Assembly: GCF_001514065.1 (NCBI RefSeq)
Contig: NZ_KQ948425.1
Span: 748,519 to 812,518 of the forward strand
Length of the DNA: 64,000 bases
Direction of reading: 5' to 3'
Origin: Streptomyces antibioticus
Lineage (GTDB): Bacteria; Actinomycetota; Actinomycetes; Streptomycetales; Streptomycetaceae
Part shown: positions 1 through 8,752 of the stretch, in pieces
How the letters are laid out: each line of letters begins with the position of its first letter
How positions within the stretch are numbered: position 1 is the stretch's first letter
Notes under the pieces: generated by a model
What the model was told of the DNA's origin: nothing
The model's database searches: none
The model's input: the letters and a program-made list of their open reading frames with translations, nothing else
Translations under genes and position numbers: made by a program

Positions 1-3000
1 TCTTGCCGTCGGAGCCGGTCACTTCGTACGTCACCGGCTTGCTGAAGTCCTGGACACTGCCGGAGGCGGGGCTGATGGCTGCGCCATGGGCGAGGGTGAA
101 CTCCGGTGCCAGTGAAGTGAGATCGCTGCCTTCCTTCAACGGCAGCGTGATCTTGCTGTCCGCGTTGTCGATGATCGCGTCGACCTTCAGACCGGTCTGC
201 GTCGCCTTGGCGATGCCCGCGGTGTTGCCGCTGAGCTCCATGACCTCCGCGGGCGTGAGGGCGCGGTCGTAGATGCGGAAGTCGTCGACCTCGCCGCCGA
301 AGTAGGGGTCGGCCGCGTACAGGGAGCGGCCGATGTAGCCGGTGTAGTCCTTGTTCGCGTCGTACAGTTCGGACGGCTTGATGCCGGTCGTGGTGCGGGC
401 CGCCTCGACGCCGTCGACGTAGAGGACCATCGTGCCGGTCGTGCCGTCGAGGGTGACGGTGACGTGCTGCCACTTGCCCGGGGTGAGCCCGGAGCCGGCC
501 GTCAGCTTGGACTCTGCGGACCAACTCGCCTTGGTGATGGCGGAGTAGAGGCTGGAGCCGCCGTTGGACGGGGTGGCGAACAGGTACTTGTTGCTGTCGG
601 GGCCGAGCCCGAACAGCCACTGGAAGCTCGCGCCGCCCTGCCACTTGGCGTACGTCGACACGGTCACGCTGTCGGCGTTCTTCAGCACGCCGTTGGGGAT
701 CTTCACGTACGGGGACGTGGCCGAGTCGCCGGACATCTTGAACGAGCCGCCGTCGACTCCGGTGCCGAACGCGGGAGTTCGGGCGTAGGTGCCGTGGTAG
801 CCGTGGCCGCTGGCGTCGCGGGCGATGTTGCCGCCGGTCTCGTCGAAGTCGTACTCCAGGAGCAGGTCCGCCGGGACGTCCGGCCCCTCCGCCGAGACGG
901 TGACCTGGGCCTGGACCGGCAGTGCGGCGCCGTCGGGCAGGCTGCCGGTGACCGTGAAGGTGCCGGGCTGCGCGTACTCGGACGCCGGGACGTCCTCCCA
1001 GTCGACGGCGACGGGGCGCTTGACGCCGTCGGCGTAGGTGGCGATCACGGTGGCAGGCAGGACCGGGGCCTCACCGGTCCGGGTCTTGACCTGGATGTCC
1101 TCGACGCTCTCCACCAGCTGGTCGGGCTGATAGGCGTGCAGCAGCCGGTCGTACTCGGCCTGCGTGACCGGCAGGACCGTGCCGTGGCGTGGCCTGGACG
1201 GCAGGTCGTAGTCGGCGACCGGGGTCCAGACGCCGGAGTCGAGGTCGGTCGTCTCGAAGGGGAGGTAGCCGCGGCCGCCGAACTCGTCGAGGAACGCGTA
1301 CCACTTCTCCTCGGTGTTCGACTTGAACACCAGCGGCCCCTCGGCGGCGCTCATCGCGCCCTTGCCGATGCCCTCGGCGACCGGGGTCCACGAGCCCAGG
1401 ATGGAGTCGCTCTTCTCCTCGAAGATGAACTTGCTGTTGGGGGTGGAGGAGGAGTTGTTCCGCTCGTCCTTCGACAGACGGTAGTAGGTGCCGTTGTGCC
1501 GGATCATCGTGGAGTCGATGACCGAGTAGCCGCGGTCGACCCAGACCTTGGGCTGGCTGAAGGTGTAGAAGTCGCGGGTGGTCGCGTACATCATGCGGTT
1601 GTACGTGTCGCCGGAGTGCGCCTCGTTGTCGTACAGCTTCGACGCCCAGAAGACGACGTACTCGCCGCGCTCGGCGTCGTAGAAGGCCTCCGGCGCCCAG
1701 GTGTTGCCGGCGCTGTCCGGGGAGACCTTGACCAGGCGCTGGTCGGTCCAGTGGACGAGGTCGGTGGACTCCCAGACCATGATGGACTTGCTGCCGCTGC
1801 GCTGGGCGGCGTCCCAGTCGCCGTTGCCGTAGATCCGCAGGTCGGTGGCGATCTGGTAGAACTTGTCGCCCTCCGGGGAGCGGATGATGAACGGGTCGCG
1901 CAGGCCCTTCTCGCCGAGCGTCGAGGTCAGGACCGGCTTGCCGTCGTTCAACTCCCGCCACTTCAGCGGGTCGTCGCCCTTGCTGAGGGCGGCGTAGAGC
2001 TGTTCGCCGTCCGAGGTGCCCTCGCCGGTGAAGTAGCTGAACATGTAGCCCTTGAGGGCTTCCTGCTTCGGGAGTTCGGGGACCTTCGCGGTGAAGGTGC
2101 GGGTCGTGGACGCCTCGCCCTTGGTGACGGTGGCGGTCAGGTCGACGGTGGTGGCACCGTCGCCATGCGCGGGGCGGTGGACGACTCCGTCGTCGGTGAT
2201 GACGTCCGAACGCGCCGAGGACCAGGCGACCTTGGTGCCGTAATCACCGTCCGCGGGAAGGGTGAGGTTGCCGCGTACGTCGTCGAGGTTGTGGACGGTG
2301 AGGGCCTGCGCGGCCTGCTCGGTGGCGGACTTGTCGTCGAAGGCGGGCAGGACCGTCACGTCGAAGGTCCTGGTGTCCGACACCGTGCCCTTCTTCACCG
2401 TCGCGGTGAGCGTGGCGTGGGCCTCCGGCTCCCCTGCGGCGGGGCGGGTCACCTTGCCGGTGTCCGAGACGGCGGCGGTGTTGTCGCTGGCCCAGCTGAT
2501 CGTGGAGCCGCCCGCCGTACCGGTCCTCGGCAGGTCGAGGTCGGCGGTGACGGCGCTGGTGTCGCCGAGGTCGAGGGCCGCCTTGTCGTCGGCGACGCCC
2601 TGGGTGGCCACGGGGAGCGAGAGCTGCTCGACCTCGGAGGCGGCCAGGGCACGGTCGTAGACCCGGAAGTCGCGGATGCGGCCCTTGAAGAGCCTGTCGC
2701 CCGAGTAGACGGACTTGCCTATGTAGTTGGCGGTGGTGGTGCCGGAGCCGATGGCGCCGGGCGTGATGGTGACCGCGGTGTTGCGGCCGACCTCGACGCC
2801 GTCCTCGTACAGCACACCGGTCGAACCGGTCTGGGTGTAGGTGAGGTGCTTCCACACCGCGCGGGTCAGGTTGTGCGCGTCCGACGGCTTGGTGGTCTGC
2901 TCCGTCGACCAGTTGCCGGTCGCGATCGAGGTGCGCAGCGAGTTGCCGGTGGTGAACAGGTAGCCGTTGCCGCTGCTGCCGCTGGAGTTGCCGAAGCCGT

Positions 3001-3385
3001 AGATGAAGTACGGCGTGGACTGCGTCGCGTCGATCAGCACGTCCGTCGAGACGGTGATCGAGCTCATGCCCTTGAGCACGTCGTTCGGCACCTTGACGTA
3101 GGTGTCGGAGCCGTTGAAGGCGAGCCCCTGGCCGGAGGCCGACCAGTCGGCGGTGCCGCTGACCGTGCCGTCCCGGCCGTGGCCGGAGGCGTCGGTGACG
3201 GTGCTGCCGGAGGCGTTGTCGAGCTTGTACCAGAGGGCGAGTCCGTCGGTGATGTCCGCGGTGTCGGCGGCGGTCGCGGAGGTCACCGGCGCGGTGAGGC
3301 CGAGGAACATGGACACGGCGGTCAGGCCCGCGAGGCGGCCCGCCCAGCGTCTCGCGCGGGGGCGCGGACGTGCGAGGTGCGTCAT
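1..3385 (-). CDS. Secreted LamG / Ig-like / GH43 glycoside hydrolase (3' end outside window)
   Basis: The frame stays open from the ATG at 3385 to the left edge, so the C-terminus is missing after about 1128 residues. AGGGA lies about 9 nt before the start. An arginine-rich N-terminus and hydrophobic stretch ending near ATAAD (about residue 41) form a signal peptide. A LamG/concanavalin-like module (about 46-250) is followed by Ig-like repeats (about 250-450). A five-bladed GH43-type domain (about 465-735) carries RDPFII and SAAEGPLV, the region of the family's base and general-acid carboxylates. Another Ig-like module, a second LamG module (about 855-1040) and the start of a further Ig-like domain follow. 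GH43 enzymes mostly act on arabinan or xylan; the substrate here cannot be read from sequence. It is monocistronic as far as visible. Family is fairly sure, activity is inferred. Confidence 0.85.
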   Translation of the reverse strand, partial: MTHLARPRPRARRWAGRLAGLTAVSMFLGLTAPVTSATAADTADITDGLALWYKLDNASGSTVTDASGHGRDGTVSGTADWSASGQGLAFNGSDTYVKVPNDVLKGMSSITVSTDVLIDATQSTPYFIYGFGNSSGSSGNGYLFTTGNSLRTSIATGNWSTEQTTKPSDAHNLTRAVWKHLTYTQTGSTGVLYEDGVEVGRNTAVTITPGAIGSGTTTANYIGKSVYSGDRLFKGRIRDFRVYDRALAASEVEQLSLPVATQGVADDKAALDLGDTSAVTADLDLPRTGTAGGSTISWASDNTAAVSDTGKVTRPAAGEPEAHATLTATVKKGTVSDTRTFDVTVLPAFDDKSATEQAAQALTVHNLDDVRGNLTLPADGDYGTKVAWSSARSDVITDDGVVHRPAHGDGATTVDLTATVTKGEASTTRTFTAKVPELPKQEALKGYMFSYFTGEGTSDGEQLYAALSKGDDPLKWRELNDGKPVLTSTLGEKGLRDPFIIRSPEGDKFYQIATDLRIYGNGDWDAAQRSGSKSIMVWESTDLVHWTDQRLVKVSPDSAGNTWAPEAFYDAERGEYVVFWASKLYDNEAHSGDTYNRMMYATTRDFYTFSQPKVWVDRGYSVIDSTMIRHNGTYYRLSKDERNNSSSTPNSKFIFEEKSDSILGSWTPVAEGIGKGAMSAAEGPLVFKSNTEEKWYAFLDEFGGRGYLPFETTDLDSGVWTPVADYDLPSRPRHGTVLPVTQAEYDRLLHAYQPDQLVESVEDIQVKTRTGEAPVLPATVIATYADGVKRPVAVDWEDVPASEYAQPGTFTVTGSLPDGAALPVQAQVTVSAEGPDVPADLLLEYDFDETGGNIARDASGHGYHGTYARTPAFGTGVDGGSFKMSGDSATSPYVKIPNGVLKNADSVTVSTYAKWQGGASFQWLFGLGPDSNKYLFATPSNGGSSLYSAITKASWSAESKLTAGSGLTPGKWQHVTVTLDGTTGTMVLYVDGVEAARTTTGIKPSELYDANKDYTGYIGRSLYAADPYFGGEVDDFRIYDRALTPAEVMELSGNTAGIAKATQTGLKVDAIIDNADSKITLPLKEGSDLTSLAPEFTLAHGAAISPASGSVQDFSKPVTYEVTGSDGK

Positions 3386-3652
3386 GTGGGGTTTCCCTGC
3401 TGAGGCATGGCTGACGGAGGAGGGGAGGGCAAGCAGGAGTCAGCCGGGAACGGGCGCCTCGGCCAAGGGCGCCCTGACGTTGCGGCTGTGTGACGTCGTG
3501 TTGCGAGAGTGTCAATCGGGTTGTGGGGCAGCGTCAAGAGGTTTCGAACAATGTCCGACAGGTCGAACAGACGGTATCGGGGGTGCTCAACGGCGGGCGC
3601 GTCAAGGCGCGTTGGCGCGGGCCCCGCAGAGCCCGCGCCCTAGCAGCCCCCC
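3386..3652. other. Intergenic region upstream of the GH43 gene
   Basis: 267 bp without a convincing gene. On the minus strand it must hold the promoter of the LamG/GH43 gene; two TTGAC hexamers lie around 3510-3540. The heptamer TCGAACA occurs twice (3544-3550 and 3563-3569, 19 bp apart), a possible regulator site of unknown specificity. A small GC-rich inverted repeat (GGGCGCC/GGCGCCC) lies near 3449-3471. Confidence 0.35.
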
Positions 3653-4105
3653 TCAGCCCACCGCGCGCTTCACAAGCGCGCCGATCCGTTCCTCCACCTC
3701 GGCCGTCACCTCGGTCAGGGCGAAGGCGGCCGCCCACATCGGACCGTCGTCCAGCTTCGCCAGGTCGCTGAACCCGAGGGTCGCGTACCGTGACTTGAAC
3801 TTCTCCGCGCTCTGGAAGAAACAGACGACCTTGCCGTCCAGGGCGTAGGCCGGCATGCCGTACCAGAGCTTGGGCGCGAGCTCGGGGGCGGCGGCGGTGA
3901 CGACGGCGTGCACCCGCTCGGCCATCACCCGGTCCGAGTCCCGCATCTCGGCGATCTTCGCGAGCACGTCCCGCTCGGCCTCCGCCGCCTTGTCCGCGTT
4001 CGAGCGGCGCCGCGCGGCGGTCTTCATCTCCCGCGCGTGCTCCTTCATCGCGGCGCGCTCCTCGGCCGTGAACCCCTCGTAGGCGCCGTCCTCGGTACTG
4101 GCCAT
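3653..4105 (-). CDS. DUF1801 (YdhG-like) protein
   Basis: 150 residues. The C-terminal two thirds match the DUF1801/YdhG fold: HAVVTAAAPELAPKLWYGMPAYALDGKVVCFF is the usual helix plus WYGMPAY strand region, followed by FSDLAKLDDGPMW. The N-terminal 50 residues are charged and probably helical (ERAAMKEHAREMK). ATG at 4105 has GGGGGAG about 7 nt upstream, better than the in-frame ATG 69 nt earlier. Members of this family are small cytoplasmic proteins of poorly known role, some compared with frataxin-like iron chaperones. No operon partner is evident; the next gene upstream on the same strand begins 95 nt away. Confidence 0.8.
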   Translation of the reverse strand: MASTEDGAYEGFTAEERAAMKEHAREMKTAARRRSNADKAAEAERDVLAKIAEMRDSDRVMAERVHAVVTAAAPELAPKLWYGMPAYALDGKVVCFFQSAEKFKSRYATLGFSDLAKLDDGPMWAAAFALTEVTAEVEERIGALVKRAVG

Positions 4106-4199
4106 CACGCAACTCCCCCTGGTGAACCCTGCTGTCCCGGATTTCGGGAGGGGGACTTTATCCCGGTTGCCCACCAGGGTGCACCCTTTGCGGCAGCGG

Positions 4200-4757
4200 T
4201 CAGCCGTGACCGCCCTGCCCCCGGCGCCACAACTCCGCCGAGAGGTGATGCTGCAACGGCTGCCCGACCGCCGCGAGATCGTGGACGAACGTGAGCGTGT
4301 CGGCGTCGGTCAGCGTGTAACGGCGGCGGGTCGCCTCGACCTCCTTGGCCGTCGGGGTCAGGGCCACCTCATGGGTGGAGAGATCGACCGTGCCCTCCTC
4401 TGCATGGCCCACGGCGATCTCCGCGATGCCGGTGGGCTGGGTGATCAGCGCCTCCACCCGGCCGTCGGGCTGGAGCCGCCACCAGCCGCTCTCGCGGGCC
4501 GCCGGGCGGAGCGGTGTGTCGTCCGCGTCGATCAGCCACGCCCGGGCCTCGTAACGGAGGAAGGGTCGGCCGTCGTGGCTGAAGGTGACCTCCTGCCCGT
4601 AGGCGAACTCCCCGTCGAGAGTCGGATATCCGCCGCGGCCCCGGCCGCGCCAGGTGCCCAGGAGGCCGAGCACCGGCTTGAGCAGGGCGTGCGGGGCGGG
4701 TGCGGCGTCCGGCCCGAGGGCTTCGCCGTACGGGTACTCCGGTGCGGGGTGGGACAC
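4200..4757 (-). CDS. Nitrobindin-like heme-binding beta-barrel protein
   Basis: 185 residues with the nitrobindin/THAP4 C-terminal fold (formerly DUF1794). The hallmark [13 protein letters not shown] lies at about residue 34-46, and the C-terminal HHLSAELWR segment supplies the histidine that binds ferric heme in characterised nitrobindins. In that family the heme reacts with NO and converts peroxynitrite to nitrate. The predicted protein is cytoplasmic, with no signal peptide. The position is unremarkable, but the window also encodes a flavohemoglobin and a DevR system, so NO handling is a recurring theme. Family assignment is strong; catalytic activity is inferred. Confidence 0.85.
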   Translation of the reverse strand: MSHPAPEYPYGEALGPDAAPAPHALLKPVLGLLGTWRGRGRGGYPTLDGEFAYGQEVTFSHDGRPFLRYEARAWLIDADDTPLRPAARESGWWRLQPDGRVEALITQPTGIAEIAVGHAEEGTVDLSTHEVALTPTAKEVEATRRRYTLTDADTLTFVHDLAAVGQPLQHHLSAELWRRGQGGHG

Positions 4758-4920
4758 GTCTGTGCTCCTCGGGGTCGGGCCGGTCGGGGCAAAGCCTAGG
4801 CCGCACCCGCCCCCGCAACTTCACTTCCGCAGCCGGTAATTCACTCGCCCGGCCGGAAGCCGGGCCAATAGGCTCCGCCCGCGCACCTGGGACGCGACAC
4901 ACGACCGCGAGGGGACCCCC

Positions 4921-5640
4921 ATGGAAACGCCCGGCTCACGCACCGACCGCTTCAGCCTGCTGCTCGACCAGTTCGACCGGGCCCGGGAGATGGCCGAGGT
5001 CCGGCTCATCGGTCTCAGCGACGAGGAGTACCTGTGGGAGCCCGTGGCCGACTGCTGGTCGCTGCGGCGCCGCGAGGAGGCGGTGACGCCCAGGGCGTTC
5101 GGGCCCGGTGACTGGGTGCTCGACCTGGGGGCGCCGGACATCCCCACCAACGAGTACGCGGAGGTCGGCCGGCAGGCCGCCTCCGGCATGTCCGTCGAGA
5201 AGATCGCCGTGGACTGGAGCGTCAGCGTCGAACGGGTCCAGGAGATCCTCGACCACACCGGCCCTCTGGAGCCCGACAAGACGCCGGTCACCACCATCGC
5301 GTGGCGCCTCGGACATCTGCATTTCGAGTTCGCGGGCGCCTGGGAGTGGGCCTTCGGCGAGCGGCGCCAGGATCCGAAGCAGATGGTCGACTTCTCGCCC
5401 TCGGCCGCCGTGACGCTTGAGCAGTTCTGGCCGGTGATCGACCGCTGGCGCGAGAGCGTGGGCCGGATGACGGAGGAGCAGCTCGACACGGTCGGGTTCT
5501 CCCAGTACCCGTACGGCTCCGACGCCGACGAGCCGTACATCGGCGTCCTGTCGGGAGCCAACCTCGAGTTCATCCACCACATGGCCGAGATCGCGCTCCT
5601 GCGCGACCTGTGGCGGGCCCGTTCCGAGAGCGCCGGGTAG
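4921..5640 (+). CDS. DinB-like four-helix protein
   Basis: 239 residues. Helical throughout, with the DinB/YfiT-type pattern: an N-terminal helix FSLLLDQFDRAREMAEVRL, a WEPVADCWSLR segment, WRLGHLHFEFAGAWEWAF in the middle and a C-terminal FIHHMAEIALLRDLW helix. The histidines in these segments are placed like the metal triad of DinB_2 proteins. Related actinobacterial enzymes include mycothiol-dependent transferases, but no specific reaction can be assigned. ATG at 4921 follows GAGGGGACCCCC. The gene stands alone, divergent from the nitrobindin-like gene. Confidence 0.75.
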   Translation: METPGSRTDRFSLLLDQFDRAREMAEVRLIGLSDEEYLWEPVADCWSLRRREEAVTPRAFGPGDWVLDLGAPDIPTNEYAEVGRQAASGMSVEKIAVDWSVSVERVQEILDHTGPLEPDKTPVTTIAWRLGHLHFEFAGAWEWAFGERRQDPKQMVDFSPSAAVTLEQFWPVIDRWRESVGRMTEEQLDTVGFSQYPYGSDADEPYIGVLSGANLEFIHHMAEIALLRDLWRARSESAG

Positions 5641-5835
5641 TCGGAGCCCGGGCCGGGGAAATGCCGTGGAACCGCAGCTCGAGGGCGTGTTAGCGTCCCC
5701 ACGCCGGCCGCGGGACTTCGGTGCGACTTCCGGAACCTGCCTGTACAGCAATGATTCGCAGCTCGTGCCCCCATTCCCCGGCCGGCGTTCAGCAATGGGG
5801 GGCGAGGACAAGGCATGGAGTAGTACAGGGATATC

Positions 5836-6021
5836 GCATTCGCCGTTGACCTGCTTCAGCTCCGCCACCGAGTCCTCACAGACCGTGCGTATGATCTCTT
5901 CGCAGCGGGTCAGCATCTCGTCGTTGAACACTCCGCGCCGCTACTGCGTCACGAAGACCAAGTGCACGTGCATGGCCGAAATGACGTGTCTTCCACGTCT
6001 GTAGTCGTTCTGCCCCTCCAT
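5836..6021 (-). pseudogene. tnpA: Transposase TnpA remnant (IS200/IS605 Y1 family)
   Basis: Reading leftward from ATG 6021 gives a recognisable TnpA N-terminus (RRGRHVIS...MHVHLVFVT). It is interrupted at 5941-5943 by TAG where the family has Tyr in VTKYRR, a one-base TAC to TAG change. The frame then continues as RRGVFNDEMLTRCEEI to VNGE and loses similarity near 5836, before the catalytic HUH histidines and the Tyr nucleophile. The element therefore cannot make a working transposase and could move only with help in trans. Confidence 0.8.
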
Positions 6022-6048
6022 GAGGCCAGTCGTCTTAGGATCTTGGTT

Positions 6049-7293
6049 GTGCAGCTCCGTTACAACTACCGGGTCTACCCGGACGCCGCACAGCGCCGCG
6101 CGCTGGCCCGTGCGTTCGGGTGCGCCCGCGTGGTGTGGAACGACTGCCTGCGCGACCGGAAGGAAGCACACACGGCGGGACTGCCGTACGTGACGTCGGC
6201 CGCGCTGTCCCGGCTTCGCATCACGCAGGCCAAGCGCACCGAGGAACGCGCCTGGCTCGCCGATGTGTCGGCGGTTGTCCTGCAACAGTCCCTGCGGGAC
6301 CTGGATGCCGCCTACAAGAACTTCTTCGACAACCTCAGAGGCAAGCGGCCCGGCCGCAAGGTCGGACCTCCCCGCTACAAGTCGAAGAAGGACACCCGGC
6401 AGTCGATCCGCCTCAACACCAACGCGTTCTGCCTTCAGAGCGACGGCACGGTGTACGTGGCCAAGGCCGGCAGCCTCAAGGTCAAGTGGTCCCGCCGGCT
6501 CCCGGCCGCACCCACGTCCCTGACCGTCACCAGGGACAGATCCGGCCGGTACTTCCTCAGCTTTGTCGTGGACACCGAGCCGGACCTCCTGCCCGAGCTT
6601 GAGGCCGACGCCGGTGTCGACCTCGGTCTGTCCGCCTTCGCCGTCCTGTCCGACGGCACCAGGATCGACAGCCCGCGCTTCCTGCGCCGGGCGGAGAAGA
6701 AGCTCAAGCGTCTTCAGCGGGAGCTGTCCCGAAAGGCCAAGGGGTCGAAGAACCGGGCCAAGGCCCGCATCAAGGTCGCACGCCAGCACGCCAAGGTGGC
6801 GGACCGGCGCCGGGACTTCCACCACAAGGCTTCCACACAGATCATTCGCGACAACCAAGCGGTGTACGTGGAAGACCTTGCGGTGTCCGGCCTCGGCCGT
6901 ACCCGGCTCGCCAAGTCCGTGCACGACGCGGGATGGTCTGCGTTCGTCGGCATGCTGGAGTACAAGGCGGCTCTGCACGGCCGCACCTTCGCCAAGGTGG
7001 ACCGGGCTTTCCCGTCCTCTCAGGTCTGCTCGGCCTGCGGATTCCGGGACGGCCCCAAGCCCCTGCACGTGCGGGAGTGGAGGTGCGGGGCCTGCGGCAC
7101 CGTGCACGACCGCGATCACAACGCAGCCCGCAACGTCCTCTTCGAAGGACGCCGAATCGTCGCCGCCGGACGGGCGGAGACACTAAACGCCTGTGGAGCG
7201 CCGGTCAGACGGGCACCCGTGCCCGCACAGCGCGGTGAAGCAGGAAGCCCCCGGAAGGGTCAGACGACCCAGGCCGGAATCCCTGGACACTAG
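6049..7293 (+). CDS. tnpB: TnpB, RNA-guided RuvC nuclease of an IS200/IS605 element
   Basis: 414 residues from the GTG at 6049, preceded by AGGA about 9 nt upstream; the frame is open further upstream but similarity starts at VQLRYNYRVYPD. It has an N-terminal helical DNA-binding region, a split RuvC domain and a zinc ribbon. The RuvC triad is complete: Asp191 (AGVDLG), Glu275 (VYVEDL) and Asp356 (HDRDHN). The ribbon has both CxxC pairs (CSACG and CGACG). Length and acidic positions are almost those of ISDra2 TnpB, which uses a right-end RNA (omega RNA) to cut DNA. All catalytic residues survive although the partner tnpA is dead. It ends in the same frame as, and just before, the truncated ARPP-2-like gene. 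Confidence 0.93.
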   Translation: MQLRYNYRVYPDAAQRRALARAFGCARVVWNDCLRDRKEAHTAGLPYVTSAALSRLRITQAKRTEERAWLADVSAVVLQQSLRDLDAAYKNFFDNLRGKRPGRKVGPPRYKSKKDTRQSIRLNTNAFCLQSDGTVYVAKAGSLKVKWSRRLPAAPTSLTVTRDRSGRYFLSFVVDTEPDLLPELEADAGVDLGLSAFAVLSDGTRIDSPRFLRRAEKKLKRLQRELSRKAKGSKNRAKARIKVARQHAKVADRRRDFHHKASTQIIRDNQAVYVEDLAVSGLGRTRLAKSVHDAGWSAFVGMLEYKAALHGRTFAKVDRAFPSSQVCSACGFRDGPKPLHVREWRCGACGTVHDRDHNAARNVLFEGRRIVAAGRAETLNACGAPVRRAPVPAQRGEAGSPRKGQTTQAGIPGH

Positions 7294-7310
7294 ACCAGGG
7301 AGCACGTCAA
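7130..7310 (+). ncRNA. Candidate omega RNA (reRNA) at the tnpB 3' end
   Basis: In IS200/IS605 elements the guide RNA scaffold overlaps the tnpB 3' end and stops at the element's right end, with the guide taken from the flank. Here the last part of tnpB and the right-end hairpin (7280-7301) occupy that place. The predicted guide begins near 7311 and runs into the interrupted gene. This follows from family knowledge; boundaries are approximate and no expression evidence is available. Confidence 0.45.
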
Positions 7311-7313
7311 TGC

Positions 7314-8259
7314 TCCTACATCCCGCACACAGATTTTCGTCGCCGAGTGGACGGGTGACGGCTCCCCGGCCGCCGCCTACGGCACACAGCTGGCCGAGGG
7401 CCCGGCGGAGCAGGCGGCGGTGGCCGCGGTACGGCTGCACTTCCATCGCCGGATGGCGCGTCAGGAAGGCCGGCGACGGCTGCGGTTCCTGCCGCTGCAT
7501 CTCGCGCTGGAGGGCTATCTCGCGCTGCACTTCGGCGGCCCCACCATCGCCTGGGAGGAGTGGTCGCGGCAGGCTCTGCGGCAGGGGCTCTCGCCGCGCG
7601 TCGAGGCCGCCTACCTGGGGCTCCAGGTGCCGGGGCTGGCCGACGCGCTGAGCGTCTTCGAGATCCACCCCGGCCAGTGCGGTGTCCTCGTGTACCTGGC
7701 GGACGCGCTGGCCGCCGCGTTCGTGGTGCCGCATCCGGAGGACTACCGGACGCTGCATCCGACGCTGGTCCAGGACCTGTACGGCGACCTGGTGCACCAC
7801 TACGCGACGCTGATGCCTCCGGTGCCGGACTTCCGGGCGCGCATCAGCGACACCGGCATCCGTACGCTGAGTGAACTGCGCGCCGCCGCGGCCGAACAGA
7901 CCGACCGGTGGGAGGAGTTCCACGACACCACCATGGCCGCCGGGCTGGTGGAGCAGAAGAGCAGCTGGCAGCAGGTCCGGCGGATGGGCCGCTTCACGCT
8001 CTCCCGCTTCCTGCCCGAGTTCCGCCCGAAGCAGGACAACCACATCGGGGAGGCGATCCTCGACGAGCACGGCCGGACCGTCTATCTCAAGACCTTCCGG
8101 CTCTCCGAGAACCAGGTCCGCCGCGGCTTCCTGCTCAGCCGTCTCGCCGCGCACGACTGGCATCTCGCGGACACCGCCGCCGAGTTCGGCATCGACGAAG
8201 CCGCGCTCGCCAAGCGGTTGGAGACGGCCGGCTTCGGCTATCTGCTGCGGCAGCGCTGA
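7314..8259 (+). pseudogene. ARPP-2-like protein, 5' part lost at IS insertion
   Basis: An open frame runs from just after the tnpB stop to 8259, reading FVAEWTGDGSPAAAYGTQLAEG from about 7336. It has the look of actinobacterial ARPP-2 domain proteins: LHLALEGYLALHFGGP, IHPGQCGVLVYLADAL, KTFRLSENQVRRGFLL and a C-terminal Fis/HTH-like segment ending GFGYLLRQR. The residues SYIPH that should precede FVAEW are readable at 7314-7328 but in another frame, so a small indel sits at about 7329-7335. The usual first 60 or so residues are missing at the IS right end. An internal GTG at 7420 could still give a 279-residue product. The family name is from memory of homologues and is moderately sure; the function is unknown. 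Confidence 0.6.
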
Positions 8260-8265
8260 TCCGCG

Positions 8266-8724
8266 TCAGAGGGCGTGGTTCACCGGGGTGCGGACCATGT
8301 ACACGTCCACCTCGTCCTGGGACTCCAGGACGAAGCCGTGCCGCTCGTACAGCCTGCGGGCCGCGCTGCCCTGGAGGACGTTCAGCCGGGTCAGGGCGCC
8401 CTCCTTGTCGGGGCGTTCCAGCAGGCTGCTCAGGACGGCCGAGCCGATTCCCTTGCCCTGGAGCTCCGGTACGAGGAGGAAGTGCTCCAGCCAGTAGACG
8501 TCGTCGGCCGGGCGCAGCGCCACGCAGCCGACCAGGGCACCGGCCACCTCGATCGCCGAGGTGTGCTCCGGCTGATAGGCGTCGCGCAGGCGCTGCCGCA
8601 CCCGGTGCTCGTCGTACCGTCCGAGCCGCTCCAGGTCCGCCTTCATCGCGACGGCACGGATCTCGACGATCTCCTCGAGATCCGCCATTGACGCCGCCCG
8701 CAGTTCCCAGTCCGCCATGATCAT
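8266..8724 (-). CDS. GNAT family N-acetyltransferase
   Basis: 152 residues forming one GNAT domain. The acetyl-CoA loop is visible as VPELQGKGIGSAVL (about residue 87-100, the Q/RxxGxG motif). The LNVLQGSAARRLYERHGFVLESQDE strand-helix at the C-terminus is typical of the fold. The likely substrate is an amine of unknown identity. ATG at 8724 or the third codon ATG at 8718 are both possible; neither has a strong ribosome site. It converges on the ARPP-2 remnant, with stop codons only 6 bp apart. Confidence 0.85.
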   Translation of the reverse strand: MIMADWELRAASMADLEEIVEIRAVAMKADLERLGRYDEHRVRQRLRDAYQPEHTSAIEVAGALVGCVALRPADDVYWLEHFLLVPELQGKGIGSAVLSSLLERPDKEGALTRLNVLQGSAARRLYERHGFVLESQDEVDVYMVRTPVNHAL

Positions 8725-8752
8725 GATGTTATCGCCCGGACCGGGTGCCGCC

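Larger units (their letters stand above)
5768..7310. mobile_element. IS200/IS605-type element with intact TnpB and decayed TnpA
   Basis: Two divergent reading frames of the IS605 arrangement are bracketed by subterminal hairpins and no long inverted repeats, as expected for this family. The left hairpin has arms CCCCCATT (5768-5775) and AATGGGGG (5794-5801). The right hairpin has arms TCCCTGG (7280-7286) and CCAGGGA (7295-7301), followed by a TCAAT-like end at 7307-7311. tnpA reads leftward and is broken; tnpB reads rightward and is intact. The right end abuts a remnant of a chromosomal gene. Exact termini are inferred from hairpin position, not from a comparison with an empty site. Confidence 0.7.

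Noticed and set aside
464-3403. A 979-codon open frame on the plus strand
   Set aside because: It is antisense to the LamG/GH43 gene. Its product is a Val/Gly/Arg/Asp-rich composition without domains, the usual mirror of a high-GC gene, whereas the minus frame has a signal peptide and recognisable domains.
3544-3569. Copies of TCGAACA upstream of the GH43 gene as sites of the LacI regulator
   Set aside because: They resemble only half of the CGAACCGGTTCG operator and form a direct, not inverted, repeat. The link to the regulator at 55510 is too weak.
4936-5931. A 331-codon minus-strand frame starting MFNDEMLTRCEE
   Set aside because: Only the first 35 or so residues are meaningful, and they are the TnpA remnant. 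The rest is antisense to the DinB-like gene.
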